A stretch of DNA of 64,000 nt from Paracoccus rhizosphaerae. GTDB lineage: Bacteria; Pseudomonadota; Alphaproteobacteria; Rhodobacterales; Rhodobacteraceae. Location of the stretch: assembly GCF_026162645.1 (NCBI RefSeq), contig NZ_JAOTBE010000009.1, forward strand, positions 17,072-81,071, written 5' to 3'. Positions 19,100 through 27,793 of the stretch are shown in pieces (the stretch's first letter is position 1; each line of letters opens with the position of its first letter). Under the pieces are notes generated by a model. That model saw nothing but the letters and a program-made list of their open reading frames with translations, did no database searches and had not been told where the DNA came from. The translations under genes were made by a program, and so were the position numbers.

Positions 19100-19885
19100 T
19101 CAGGCCGGGTCCCGGCCGTCGCCCAGAAAGGGCGCCAAGGTCTCGGCCACGGCTTCGGGGGCGTCGGCATGCAACCAATGGCCGGCGCCCTTCAGCGTGA
19201 CAATGCGGACCTGCGGGAAGAATTCGCGCAGCGCGGCCTCTCCTGCCTCGCCCACGTAGTCCGAGCTGGAGCCGCGCAGTGCCATCGTCTTGCCGGTGAA
19301 GCTGCCGCGCGGCAAATCGCCGGGCCACCCTACGATCTGCGGCATCTGCTGTCGCAAGGCGGCCAGGTTCAGCCGCCAGACCGGCGGGCTGGACTTCAAA
19401 TCGAGGCTCTGCAGCAGGAAGGCGCGGACGCCTCGATCCTCGACGCGCATTGCAAGCGCCCGGTCAGCCTCGCTGCGCCGCGTGATGCCGGTCAGGTCCA
19501 GCGACTCTATCGCGTCGATATGGGTCGTCTGGTCGTGGCCATAGGCCAGCGGCGCGATGTCCATGACCACCAGGCGCCGCACCAGCGACGGCTGCGTCAG
19601 TGCCAGCACCATCGCCGCCTTGCCACCCATCGAGTGACCGACCAGGTCGACCCGCCCGCCCAGATCGTCGATCAGTCCGGCCAGATCGCCCGCCAGCGCC
19701 GCATAGGTGGCGTCGGCGTCATGCGGGCTTTCGCCGTGGTTGCGCAGGTCGACGGTGACGACGGGCCGCGTCTCCGCCAGCCTGCGCGCCTGTGCGCCAA
19801 GATTGCGGCCCTGACCAAACAAGCCGTGGACCAGAAGGACGGGCAGGCCCTGCTGCGGGCCGGACATGACATGATGAAGCTTCAT
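19100..19885 (-). CDS. Alpha/beta-fold hydrolase, YbfF-like esterase
   Basis: Soluble 261-residue esterase. It has LLVHGLFGQGRNLG (oxyanion loop), DLRNHGESPHD, the nucleophile elbow VGHSMGGKAAM, and GAGHWLHADAPEAVAETL with the catalytic histidine; this set is characteristic of the YbfF/ABHD11-type acyl-CoA or short-chain esterases. The gene stands alone, convergent with the lipoprotein gene and divergent from the small membrane-tail protein at 19940. Natural substrate unknown. Confidence 0.88.
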   Translation of the reverse strand: MKLHHVMSGPQQGLPVLLVHGLFGQGRNLGAQARRLAETRPVVTVDLRNHGESPHDADATYAALAGDLAGLIDDLGGRVDLVGHSMGGKAAMVLALTQPSLVRRLVVMDIAPLAYGHDQTTHIDAIESLDLTGITRRSEADRALAMRVEDRGVRAFLLQSLDLKSSPPVWRLNLAALRQQMPQIVGWPGDLPRGSFTGKTMALRGSSSDYVGEAGEAALREFFPQVRIVTLKGAGHWLHADAPEAVAETLAPFLGDGRDPA

Positions 19886-19939
19886 GCGCGCAGCTTACGG
19901 TGTCTGGCGCCGGTGTTCCATCCCGTCTAACCTGCGGCC

Positions 19940-20338
19940 ATGACCCGTACTGTTCCCACTTTCGAGGACATTCCGCGCATGGCCGACCAGATCGCCGCGC
20001 TGATCGCGTCGCGCTTCGGCGGTGCCCGGCGCGGAGAGCGTCCGCCGCTGCACGTCATGCTGCGGCGCCGGGGGGGGGCCTTGCCGCCGCGGCTGCGTCG
20101 TCGCGCCGCGCGTCTGGCGCAGGCCGACCTGCGGGCCGCCCAGCCCCGCGTCGCGCGGCAGTTGCCGGTCGCCGAACTGGCCCGCGACCACGCCGCCCTT
20201 CTGGCGCATCTGCAGCCACTGGGAGAGATTGCCCGCTGGCAGGGGCGGGCGGTCAGCTTCGCGGCCTCGGTCGCTTTCGGGCTGATCGTGCTCGCGGCGA
20301 TCGGCGTCTGGATCGCGGTTCAGCGCGGTCTCCTGTGA
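19940..20338 (+). CDS. Hypothetical protein with C-terminal membrane anchor
   Basis: A 132-residue arginine-rich protein (pI clearly basic: HVMLRRRGGALPPRLRRRAARLAQADLRAAQPRVARQL) with one hydrophobic helix at the C-terminus (VSFAASVAFGLIVLAAIGVWIAV) and a short RGLL tail, so it is probably tail anchored with the basic domain in the cytoplasm. I recognise no family. A run of nine G at about 20070-20078 lies inside the frame and does not interrupt it. Codon use matches neighbours. Confidence 0.6.
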   Translation: MTRTVPTFEDIPRMADQIAALIASRFGGARRGERPPLHVMLRRRGGALPPRLRRRAARLAQADLRAAQPRVARQLPVAELARDHAALLAHLQPLGEIARWQGRAVSFAASVAFGLIVLAAIGVWIAVQRGLL

Positions 20339-20434
20339 CCGGCTTGCACGGGCTGCAACCCTGACACCCGGTCGCGGGCCTTGCCAAAGTATCCGCAAGC
20401 TGGTGTGAGGGCTAACAGCCACGCAGGAGCGATC

Positions 20435-21622
20435 ATGACCCAGACCCCCGATCTTCGCGCCGCGATCCTGGCGCTGGCGCTTGGCGCCTTCGCCATCGGC
20501 ACATCGGAATTCGCGGCGATGGGCCTGCTGCCCTATTTCGCCGCCGACCTGTCTCTGACCGAGCCGCAGGCCGGGCATGTCATCAGCGCCTATGCGCTTG
20601 GGGTGGTCGTCGGCGCGCCGCTGACGTCGATGCTGGGGGCTAGGCTGCCGCGGCGGCGTTACCTGGCGGCGCTGATGGCGTTCTATGGTGTTGTGAACCT
20701 GGCTGCAGCGGTGATGCCGGGGTTGTCATCGCTGACTGGGATGCGGTTCCTGGCGGGCCTGCCGCATGGGGGATTCCTGGGAGTTTCGATGCTCTATGCC
20801 GCCGATGCGTTGCCGGCGGGGCAGCGGGCGCGCGGTGCGGCGCGGGTGCTGTTGGGACTGACGGTTGCGAACATCGTGGGTGTTCCCCTGGCCGGCTGGA
20901 TGGGGCAGAGCATCGGCTGGCGGTGGGGTTTCGCCTTGCCGGGTCTGCTGGCGCTGGCATCGGCCTGGCTGATCCTGAAGGTCGCGCCGCGCGTCGGCGG
21001 CAACCCCGACGCCCGCCCCTGGGACGAGCTTCACGCCCTGAAGAACCCGCGCGTGCTGTGGGTGCTGGCCGTGGGGGCCATCGGCTTCGGCGGGCTGTTC
21101 GCCGTCTATGCGTTCCTGACGGCCGGGATCTTGGCCACCACCGATGCGCCGGGATGGGTCATCCCGCTGACACTGGCGGTCTTCGGCGTCGGCGGCACGC
21201 TTGGCACCTGGGGCGCCGGCCGCGTGACCGAGATCGTGGGCATCGACCGCGCCGCCTTCCTGTCGCTGGCGGCCATGGCCGCGACGCAAGGCTTTGCGGC
21301 GCTGGTCGTGGGCAACTGGCCGCTGATGGTCCTGTCGTCCTTCCTGATCGCGGCGGGGGCAGGGCTGGTCATCCCGTTGCAGACGCGGCTGATGGACGTG
21401 GCGGGCCCCGCGCAGAACATGGCGGCGGCGATGAACCACGCGGCCTTCAATGCGGCCAATGCCTTGGGGCCGTTCCTAGCCGGGATGGCGCTGGCGGCGG
21501 GCTGGGGCTGGCGGGCGCCGGGGCTGGTCGGCGTGGCGCTTACGGCTGCGGGCGCCGTGGTGCTGGCGCTGGCGGTGCGACGCGATCGGAAAGCAGGGGC
21601 GGCGGTAGCGACCGCAGGATGA
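20435..21622 (+). CDS. MFS transporter, DHA1 (AraJ/YdhP-like) family
   Basis: A 395-residue drug/sugar exporter-type MFS protein with 12 predicted helices. The opening AFAIGTSEFAAMGLLPYFAADLSLTEPQAGHVISAYALGVVVGAPL and the motif A loop SMLGARLPRRRYL are diagnostic of the DHA1 arabinose-efflux-like group, as is GLPHGGFLGVSMLYAA. The start at 20435 has CAGGAGCGATC upstream. Its 3' end overlaps the convergent DUF599 gene by 83 bases. Substrate not predictable. Confidence 0.88.
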   Translation: MTQTPDLRAAILALALGAFAIGTSEFAAMGLLPYFAADLSLTEPQAGHVISAYALGVVVGAPLTSMLGARLPRRRYLAALMAFYGVVNLAAAVMPGLSSLTGMRFLAGLPHGGFLGVSMLYAADALPAGQRARGAARVLLGLTVANIVGVPLAGWMGQSIGWRWGFALPGLLALASAWLILKVAPRVGGNPDARPWDELHALKNPRVLWVLAVGAIGFGGLFAVYAFLTAGILATTDAPGWVIPLTLAVFGVGGTLGTWGAGRVTEIVGIDRAAFLSLAAMAATQGFAALVVGNWPLMVLSSFLIAAGAGLVIPLQTRLMDVAGPAQNMAAAMNHAAFNAANALGPFLAGMALAAGWGWRAPGLVGVALTAAGAVVLALAVRRDRKAGAAVATAG

Positions 21623-22304
21623 CCTGCCGCGAAGTCGAGGCGAATTCCCGCCGCCACGTCACCCACAACACGATCGCGGTGCCGATCAGCAGCGTCCAGG
21701 ACCCCATCAGCCAGCCGAGCGAACCGAGCGCGAAGTAGACGCTGCGCAACCCCGCGTTGAAGCTGCGCGCCGCGGTGATGTTCAGGTCGGCCGCCTGCAT
21801 CGCCCGCTCCATCGCGTCGGGGTGGTCCTTGTCGTTGGGGACCGAGGCCATCATCACCGCGCAATATCCGAACAGCCGGTGCGCCCAGACGAATTTCAGG
21901 AAGGCGTTGACGACAAAGAACATCGTCACCAGCAGCCGCAGCTCCCACTCGGCGTCGGCGGCGGGGGACAGCTCTAACCCGCTGGCGATGCTGCGCAGCC
22001 GCTCGCCGTTGCCGATCAGCGCCAGAAGGCCGCCAGTGGCGATCATGCACGCGCTGGCGAAGAAGGCGGTCCCCTCGCGCAGGCTGGCCAGGATGTTGCC
22101 GTCGAAGATGCGCGGATCCCGTTCGACGAACTGGCGCATCCACTCGCGTCGGAACCGTGTCATCAGGACCGACACCGAAGGCCGCCCCGCGGGCGGACGT
22201 TCCGTGAACCAGCCGATGCCTAGCCAGGCGGCGAAGAGGCAGGCCAGCGCGATCGCATCGCCGGATGAGATGGGGAAGGTGGCAAGGAGGTCAGGAAGGC
22301 TCAT
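21540..22304 (-). CDS. DUF599 family membrane protein
   Basis: A 254-residue inner-membrane protein with about four hydrophobic segments: residues 15-33, a central pair around GTAFFASACMIATGGLLALIG and LLVTMFFVVNAFLKFVWAHRLFGY, and SLGWLMGSWTLLIGTAIVLWVTW. The conserved core MRQFVERDPRIFDGNILASLREGTAFF and NFNAG-like AARSFNAGLRSVYFALGSL are those of DUF599; function unknown. The last ~27 residues are a proline-rich tail encoded opposite the end of the MFS gene, so the stop may have drifted. Confidence 0.8.
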   Translation of the reverse strand: MSLPDLLATFPISSGDAIALACLFAAWLGIGWFTERPPAGRPSVSVLMTRFRREWMRQFVERDPRIFDGNILASLREGTAFFASACMIATGGLLALIGNGERLRSIASGLELSPAADAEWELRLLVTMFFVVNAFLKFVWAHRLFGYCAVMMASVPNDKDHPDAMERAMQAADLNITAARSFNAGLRSVYFALGSLGWLMGSWTLLIGTAIVLWVTWRREFASTSRQVILRSLPPPLLSDRVAPPAPAPRRPQP

Positions 22305-22383
22305 GACGCGACATTAGGCCCGCGTCCCGCGCCTTGAAAGCCCCCCTGCACCGGCCTATCGTCTTGGGAGGAGGAGACCGGCC

Positions 22384-23844
22384 ATGATCCAGATGCCCCC
22401 ACCCGATGCGTCCGTGCTGGCGCAGCGGCAGGCCATCGTCCAGGCGCTGCGGGACGCGCTGCCCGGGGCCGTCATCGACGACGCGGCCGAGACCCGCGCC
22501 TATGAATGCGACGCGCTGTCGGCCTATCGCTGCGCCCCCCTGGCGGTGGTGCTTCCTTCGACCACTGAGGAGGTGTCGCGGCTGATGCGGCTCTGCCACG
22601 ATCTGCGGGTACCTGTGGTGCCCCGGGGGGCGGGGACGAGCTTGGCCGGCGGGTCCATGCCGACCGAGGATGCCGTGATCATCGGCCTGTCGCGCATGAC
22701 CGAGGTGCTCGAGATCGCGCCGGGCGACCGGCTGATCCGCGTGCAGGCCGGGCGCACCAACCTGTCGGTATCCGGCGCCGTGGACGGGCTGGGGTTCTTC
22801 TACGCGCCCGACCCCTCCAGCCAGCTGGCCTGCGCCATCGGCGGCAACATCGCCATGAACTCGGGCGGGGCGCATTGCCTGAAATACGGGGTGACGACCA
22901 ACAACCTGCTGGGCGTCACGCTGGTCCTGATGGACGGGTCGGTCGTCGAACTCGGCGGCCCGATGGGCGAAGGGTCGGGGCTGGACCTGCTGGGCGTCGT
23001 CTGCGGCTCCGAGGGCCAGTTGGGCATCGTGACCGAGGCGACCTTGCGCATCCTGCCCAAGCCCGCAGGCGCGCGCCCGGTGCTGATCGGCTTCGACAGC
23101 AGCGAAACGGCAGGTGCCTGCGTCGCCGCCATCATCCGTGCGGGCATCATCCCCGTCGCGATCGAGTTCATGGACAGCCCCTGCATCCGCGCCACCGAAG
23201 CCCATGCCGGCGCCGGCTATCCCGACTGCGGGGCGCTGCTGATCGTCGAGGTCGAAGGCACCGCCGCCGAGATCGGCGAGCAGCTGACCCTGATCCGCGA
23301 CATCGCCACGCGCTTCGACCCTATCGAGTTCCGCGAGAGCCGGTCCGAGGACGAATCCCGCCGTATCTGGTTGGGCCGCAAGTCGGCCTTTGGCGCGATG
23401 GGGCAGATGGGCGACTATATCTGCCTAGACGGCACCATTCCCGTCACCGCGCTGCCGCAGGTGCTGGCGGGCATCGGCCGGCTGTCGCGCGACTATGGCC
23501 TGTCGGTCGCCAATGTCTTTCATGCAGGCGACGGCAACATGCACCCGCTGATCATCTATGACGCCAACAAGCCCGGTGATCTCGACCGGGCCGAGGCCTT
23601 TGGCGCCGACATTCTGCGGCTCTGCGTCCAGGCGGGCGGCTGCCTGACCGGAGAGCATGGCGTTGGCATCGAAAAGCGCGACCTGATGTCCGAACAGTTC
23701 GCCCCCGCCGACATGGAGGCGCAGATGCGCGTCAAGGACGCCTTCGATCCCGACTGGCTGCTGAACCCGGCCAAGGTCTTTCCGTTGGAGGTCAGCGCCT
23801 CCCGCCGCGAACGCCGCCTGAACCGGCCCGCCGATGCGGCCTGA
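22384..23844 (+). CDS. glcD: Glycolate oxidase subunit GlcD (FAD-linked oxidase)
   Basis: FAD-binding catalytic subunit that oxidises glycolate to glyoxylate. The 486-residue protein has the PCMH FAD-binding domain (VVLPSTTEEVSRLM, PVVPRGAGTSLAGGS, IGGNIAMNSGGAHCLKYG, GVVCGSEGQLGIVTEATLRI) and the FAD-linked oxidase C-terminal domain (VFHAGDGNMHPL, CLTGEHGVGIEKRD). First gene of glcDEF; its end overlaps the glcE start by 11 bases. GGAGGAGACCGGCC upstream provides the ribosome site. Confidence 0.95.
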   Translation: MIQMPPPDASVLAQRQAIVQALRDALPGAVIDDAAETRAYECDALSAYRCAPLAVVLPSTTEEVSRLMRLCHDLRVPVVPRGAGTSLAGGSMPTEDAVIIGLSRMTEVLEIAPGDRLIRVQAGRTNLSVSGAVDGLGFFYAPDPSSQLACAIGGNIAMNSGGAHCLKYGVTTNNLLGVTLVLMDGSVVELGGPMGEGSGLDLLGVVCGSEGQLGIVTEATLRILPKPAGARPVLIGFDSSETAGACVAAIIRAGIIPVAIEFMDSPCIRATEAHAGAGYPDCGALLIVEVEGTAAEIGEQLTLIRDIATRFDPIEFRESRSEDESRRIWLGRKSAFGAMGQMGDYICLDGTIPVTALPQVLAGIGRLSRDYGLSVANVFHAGDGNMHPLIIYDANKPGDLDRAEAFGADILRLCVQAGGCLTGEHGVGIEKRDLMSEQFAPADMEAQMRVKDAFDPDWLLNPAKVFPLEVSASRRERRLNRPADAA

Positions 23845-24868
23845 GACTGAGGGCCAACTGGCCGAACTGGTCCGCGATGCCGCCGCGCCCCTGTCGATCA
23901 TCGGTGGCGGCACACGCCTCTGGCCCGGCGAAGGGCAGGGCGAGCGTCTGGACATGACCGGCCTGGCCGGTGTCACGCTCTACGAGCCCGAGGCGCTGAC
24001 CCTTGTCGTTCGCGCCGGCACGGCGCTGGAAGATGTCCGGCAGGTCCTGGCCGCGGAAGGCCAGATGCTGGCGTTCGAGCCGTGGGGCAGGCAGGGGTCG
24101 ACCATCGGCGGCGTGGCGGCCGCCAATGCCTCGGGGCCGCGTCGGGTGCAGGCTGGGGCGGCGCGCGACGCGCTGATCGGGGTGCGCTTCGTGAACGGTC
24201 AGGGCGACGTGGTGCGGAACGGCGGCCGGGTCATGAAGAACGTCACGGGCTATGACCTGGTCAAGCTGATGGCCGGCAGCCGCGGACAATTAGGCGCCTT
24301 GACCGAGGTCAGCCTGCGCACCGCCCCGATCCCGCCGGTTGCGGCGACCCTGGCGCTGGCGGATCTGGACGCCGCCGCGGCCATTCCGGCGCTTGCCAGT
24401 GCCCTTGGTGGCCCATTCGACGTCTCTGGCGCGGCCTGGCTTCCGGGCCATGGCGCGCTGATCCGGCTTGAGGGGCTTGCGGCTTCGGTCAAGGCGCGGG
24501 TCGCCGATCTGACCGCGCGGCTCTCGGTCTTTGGAACCGTTAGCGAAGGCGATCCCGATGCCTGGTCGCTGCTTCGGCCTGCGGCCCTGTCGCACGAGAC
24601 CTGGCGCATCGTCTGCCGGCCGGGCGAGGCTGCGACGCTGCTGGCCCATCTTCCCGCGCCGTCGTCACTGGACTGGGGCGGGGCGCTGATCCATGTCGAT
24701 CTGCCGGTGGACTGCTTTCCCGAACTGCCGCCATTCTCGGGCCACGCCCGCCGGATTTCGGGCGCCGAGCCGTTGGTCGTTCCCGCCCCGGATCCAATCA
24801 CCGCCCGTCTGGAACGTGACGTGAAGTCGCGCCTCGACCCGCGCGGCATCTTCGCAGGGGCTGCCTGA
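23834..24868 (+). CDS. glcE: Glycolate oxidase subunit GlcE
   Basis: Second FAD-domain subunit of glycolate oxidase, 344 residues, shorter than GlcD because it lacks the large C-terminal domain. It has PLSIIGGGTRLWPG, WGRQGSTIGGVAAANASGPRR, GVRFVNGQG and NVTGYDLVKLMAGSRGQLGALTEVSLR, matching the GlcE form of the PCMH fold. The gene overlaps both neighbours (start inside glcD, stop sharing bases with the glcF ATG), so all three are translated as one unit. Confidence 0.94.
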   Translation: MRPETEGQLAELVRDAAAPLSIIGGGTRLWPGEGQGERLDMTGLAGVTLYEPEALTLVVRAGTALEDVRQVLAAEGQMLAFEPWGRQGSTIGGVAAANASGPRRVQAGAARDALIGVRFVNGQGDVVRNGGRVMKNVTGYDLVKLMAGSRGQLGALTEVSLRTAPIPPVAATLALADLDAAAAIPALASALGGPFDVSGAAWLPGHGALIRLEGLAASVKARVADLTARLSVFGTVSEGDPDAWSLLRPAALSHETWRIVCRPGEAATLLAHLPAPSSLDWGGALIHVDLPVDCFPELPPFSGHARRISGAEPLVVPAPDPITARLERDVKSRLDPRGIFAGAA

Positions 24869-26166
24869 TGCAAACGCATTTCACGCCGGAACAGCTGTCG
24901 GACCCCTTGACCGCCAGGTCGAACAAGATCCTGCGCACCTGCGTCCACTGCGGGTTCTGCACCGCGACCTGTCCGACCTACAAGGTCCTGGGCGACGAAC
25001 TCGACAGCCCGCGCGGCCGAATCTACCTGATGAAGGAGATGTTGGAATCCGGTCGTCCCGCCGATGCGAAGACGGTCAAGCATATCGACCGCTGCCTGGG
25101 TTGCCTGTCCTGCATGACGACCTGCCCGTCGGGCGTCCACTATGCCCACCTGCTGGAACACGGGCGTGAGCATATCGAGGCGACCTATCGCCGCCCGTGG
25201 CGCGACCGCACCCTGCGTTGGGTGTTGCGGCAGGTGCTGCCCTATCCCAGCCGGTTCCGGCTGGCGCTGCTGGGGGCGAAGGTGGCAAAGCCCTTCGCGC
25301 AGTTGATGCCGGACAAGCGCCTTCGGGCGATGATTGGCATGGCGCCGGCGACCATCCCCCCGGTCAGCCGCAACGACGAAGGCCAGACGCTCCCTGCGAT
25401 CGGTGAGCGCCGTGCCCGGGTGGCGCTGATGATCGGCTGCGCGCAAAGGGCGCTGAACACCGACATCAACGACGCCACGATCCGCCTGCTGCGTCGGGCG
25501 GGCTGCGAAGTGGTCATCCCGCAGGACTTCGGCTGCTGCGGCGCGCTGACGCTGCACATGGGGCTTGAAGCTGACGGCAAGGCCCGCGCCAGGGACAGCA
25601 TCGCCCGGCTGCTGGCCGCCGAGGCGGATGGGCCGCTGGATGCGATCATCATCAACACCTCGGGCTGCGGGACGACGATCAAGGACTATGGCCACCTCTT
25701 CGCGGGCGATGCCGTCGAAGCCGATGCCCGCCGCGTCAGTGCGCTGGCGCGCGACGTGACCGAGTTCATGGCGCAGCTCGGCCTGCCGGCCATCGCCGAC
25801 CAGCCGAAACAGAAGATGCGGGTGGCCTATCACTCCGCCTGCTCCCTGCAGCATGGTCAGCAGATCCGGTCGGCGCCCAAGGACCTGCTGACGGCCGCCG
25901 GTTTTCAGGTGGTCGAGCCTGCCGACGCGCATCTCTGCTGCGGGTCAGCGGGGACCTACAACCTGCTGCAGCCCGAGCTGTCGGCCGAGCTGAAATCCCG
26001 CAAGGTCAGCACGCTCGAGGCATTGGCGCCGCAGGTGATCGCGGCCGGAAACATCGGCTGCATGATGCAGATTGGCGGCGGCACGAACGTGCCGGTGGTC
26101 CATACGGTCGAGCTGCTGGATTGGGCCACCGGCGGGCCGCAGCCGCGGGCGCTGATTTCTGCATGA
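24868..26166 (+). CDS. glcF: Glycolate oxidase iron-sulfur subunit GlcF
   Basis: Electron-transfer subunit, 432 residues. Two ferredoxin-type clusters are visible near the N-terminus, CVHCGFCTATCP and CLGCLSCMTTCP, each a CxxCxxCxxxCP 4Fe-4S site. The C-terminal half carries two CCG-domain motifs, QDFGCCGALTLH and AHLCCGSAGTYN, typical of GlcF/heterodisulfide-reductase-like subunits. The ATG at 24868 overlaps the glcE stop (TGATG). Electrons probably go to the quinone pool at the membrane. Confidence 0.95.
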   Translation: MQTHFTPEQLSDPLTARSNKILRTCVHCGFCTATCPTYKVLGDELDSPRGRIYLMKEMLESGRPADAKTVKHIDRCLGCLSCMTTCPSGVHYAHLLEHGREHIEATYRRPWRDRTLRWVLRQVLPYPSRFRLALLGAKVAKPFAQLMPDKRLRAMIGMAPATIPPVSRNDEGQTLPAIGERRARVALMIGCAQRALNTDINDATIRLLRRAGCEVVIPQDFGCCGALTLHMGLEADGKARARDSIARLLAAEADGPLDAIIINTSGCGTTIKDYGHLFAGDAVEADARRVSALARDVTEFMAQLGLPAIADQPKQKMRVAYHSACSLQHGQQIRSAPKDLLTAAGFQVVEPADAHLCCGSAGTYNLLQPELSAELKSRKVSTLEALAPQVIAAGNIGCMMQIGGGTNVPVVHTVELLDWATGGPQPRALISA

Positions 26167-26177
26167 CTGGGTCTTGA

Positions 26178-26292
26178 AACCGGTTTTTCCCATCCCAGAT
26201 CATGGGGACCGGCGGCCATAACGGCGTCGGTGGACAGCCCGCCCGGTCTCCGGGGGGCGCCCATGACATCGCTTTTCTGAGGATGTGACCAA
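26178..26292 (+). promoter_or_regulatory. ROSE-like RNA thermometer in the hsp20 leader
   Basis: Three stem-loops can be drawn in the leader. (1) CCGGT at 26180-26184 pairs with ACCGG at 26208-26212, with inner CCCAT/ATGGG. (2) A GC-rich hairpin around 26240-26258 with loop TCT. (3) At the ribosome site, CATCGCT (26267-26273) pairs with AGGATG (26280-26285), leaving one bulged G, with loop TTTCTG. The third matches the ROSE rule in which UYGCU masks AGGA with a bulged G. The masked AGGA is 9 bases before the hsp20 ATG. Confidence 0.65.
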
Positions 26293-26745
26293 ATGCGTAA
26301 CTTCGATCTGACCCCGCTCTATCGTGCGTCTGTGGGCTTCGACCGCCTGGCCGACGTGATGGACCGCGCCATGACCGCCGACGTGTCGGCCTCGACCTAT
26401 CCGCCCTACAATATCGAGAAGACTGGCGACGATGCCTATCGCATCTCGATCGCGGTGGCAGGCTTTGCCGCCGATGACCTGAACGTCGAGGTTCGTGACG
26501 GTGCGGTCATCGTCTCGGCCCGCAAGGCGGATGAGGATGACGGCCGGATCTACCTGCACCGCGGTATCGCGACCCGCGCGTTCGAGCGCAAGTTCACCCT
26601 TGCCGACCACGTCCGTGTCGACGGCGCCAGCCATGCCGACGGTATGCTGCACATCGACCTGGTGCGCGAGATCCCCGAGGCGCTGAAGCCGCGCCGCATC
26701 GAGATCGCCAAGACCACCCCGAAGGTCGAGAAGCTGGACGCCTGA
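26293..26745 (+). CDS. Hsp20/alpha-crystallin family small heat-shock protein
   Basis: ATP-independent holdase of the IbpA type, 150 residues. The N-terminus MRNFDLTPLYRASVGFDRLADVMD is the IbpA-like opening; the alpha-crystallin domain runs from about residue 37 (PPYNIEKTGDDAYRISIAVAGFAADDLNVEV) to about 128, with HRGIATRAFERKFTL and DGMLHIDLVREIPE. The C-terminal tail KPRRIEI holds the I-x-I-like assembly motif. Expression is probably heat induced through the ROSE-like leader. It is followed by a hairpin. Confidence 0.93.
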   Translation: MRNFDLTPLYRASVGFDRLADVMDRAMTADVSASTYPPYNIEKTGDDAYRISIAVAGFAADDLNVEVRDGAVIVSARKADEDDGRIYLHRGIATRAFERKFTLADHVRVDGASHADGMLHIDLVREIPEALKPRRIEIAKTTPKVEKLDA

Positions 26746-26761
26746 CCGCGTCTCGCGACCC

Positions 26762-26784
26762 CCGGGGGATCGTGCATCCCCCGG
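26762..26784 (+). terminator. Hairpin downstream of hsp20
   Basis: Perfect 9-bp stem CCGGGGGAT/ATCCCCCGG, loop CGTGC, 16 bases after the hsp20 stop and before the convergent recR end. No T-run, so termination strength is uncertain. Confidence 0.55.
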
Positions 26785-26841
26785 ACCGGGTCGATGAATG
26801 ACAGGAAGAACGGGCTGCGCCGTGCGCGGCCCTTTCGCATA

Positions 26842-27441
26842 TCAGAGACTTCGCCGCGCGCGAAGGGCGGCGCTGATCGTGCCGTCGTCCAGATAGTCCA
26901 GTTCACCCCCGATGGGCACGCCCTGCGCAAGGCCGGTCACCTTGACCGCCGCCCCTTCCAGCGCGTCGGCGATGTAATGGGCAGTCGTCTGCCCATCCAC
27001 CGTGGCGTTCAGCGCAAGGATCACCTCCGAAATACGCTCGTCGCCGACGCGCGTCAGCAGCGCCGGGATCCCCAGATCATCAGGCCCGATGTCGTCCAGG
27101 GCCGAGAGGGTTCCCCCCAGCACGTGATACCGCCCGCGAAACGCCTGCCCCCGTTCCAGCGCCCACAAGTCCGCGACGTCCTGCACGACGCAGATCTCTC
27201 CGGTCGCCCGTTCAGGGTCCGTGCAGATGCCGCAGACCTCGCGGTCGGTGATGTTGCCGCAGACGGCGCATTCGCGGGAATTCTGCGCCACCCGGCCCAG
27301 AAGCTGCGCCATCTGCGTCATGTTCTGCCCACGTTTGCGGATCAGCTGCAGGACGATGCGCCTGGCCGACCGCGGGCCAAGGCCGGGCAGCCGCGCCATC
27401 ATCGCGATCAGCGCCTGGATGTCGTCGCTGCCTTCGGTCAC
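26842..27441 (-). CDS. recR: Recombination mediator protein RecR
   Basis: RecFOR-pathway protein that helps load RecA. The 199-residue protein has the helix-hairpin-helix [18 protein letters not shown], the zinc finger [16 protein letters not shown], a Toprim core ([16 protein letters not shown] ... [19 protein letters not shown]) and a C-terminal Walker-B-like end ([19 protein letters not shown]). Last gene of the conserved dnaX-ybaB-recR group, four bases after ybaB. Confidence 0.96.
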   Translation of the reverse strand: MTEGSDDIQALIAMMARLPGLGPRSARRIVLQLIRKRGQNMTQMAQLLGRVAQNSRECAVCGNITDREVCGICTDPERATGEICVVQDVADLWALERGQAFRGRYHVLGGTLSALDDIGPDDLGIPALLTRVGDERISEVILALNATVDGQTTAHYIADALEGAAVKVTGLAQGVPIGGELDYLDDGTISAALRARRSL

Positions 27442-27445
27442 GATG

Positions 27446-27790
27446 TCAGAACGGCAGCTTCATGCCCGGCGGCAGGCCGAGGCCCTCGGTCATCCGGGCC
27501 ATTTCCGACTGCATCCTCTCCTCGGCCGTGCGCTGCGCGTCCTTGATGGCGGCCAGGATCAGGTCCTCGACCACTTCCTTCTCGGACGGCACGAAGATCG
27601 ACGGGTCGATGTCCAGCGCCGTCAGTTCGCCCTTGGCGGTGCAGGTGGCCTTGACCAGCCCTGCGCCGGATTCCCCGGTGACGGTGATGCCGGCCAGATC
27701 CTCTTGCATCTGGGCCATCTTGTCCTGCATTTCCTTGGCGGCCTTCATCATCTTGGCCATGTCGCCAAAGCCGCCCAATCCCTTGATCAT
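27446..27790 (-). CDS. YbaB/EbfC family nucleoid-associated protein
   Basis: Small dimeric DNA-binding protein of 114 residues. Sequence starts [35 protein letters not shown], the amphipathic first helix of the family, then [30 protein letters not shown] and [19 protein letters not shown], ending [12 protein letters not shown]. It sits between dnaX and recR with 3- and 4-base gaps, as in most Gram-negatives. It probably acts in nucleoid organisation; a specific role is not established from sequence. Confidence 0.94.
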   Translation of the reverse strand: MIKGLGGFGDMAKMMKAAKEMQDKMAQMQEDLAGITVTGESGAGLVKATCTAKGELTALDIDPSIFVPSEKEVVEDLILAAIKDAQRTAEERMQSEMARMTEGLGLPPGMKLPF

Positions 27791-27793
27791 CTG

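Noticed and set aside
20070..20078. Nine-G run in the hypothetical gene at 19940, considered as a frameshift site
   Set aside because: The frame stays open with a sensible C-terminal membrane helix, so no break is indicated.
24250..25932. 560-codon minus-strand open frame over glcE and glcF
   Set aside because: Antisense shadow of genes with clear FAD and iron-sulfur motifs.
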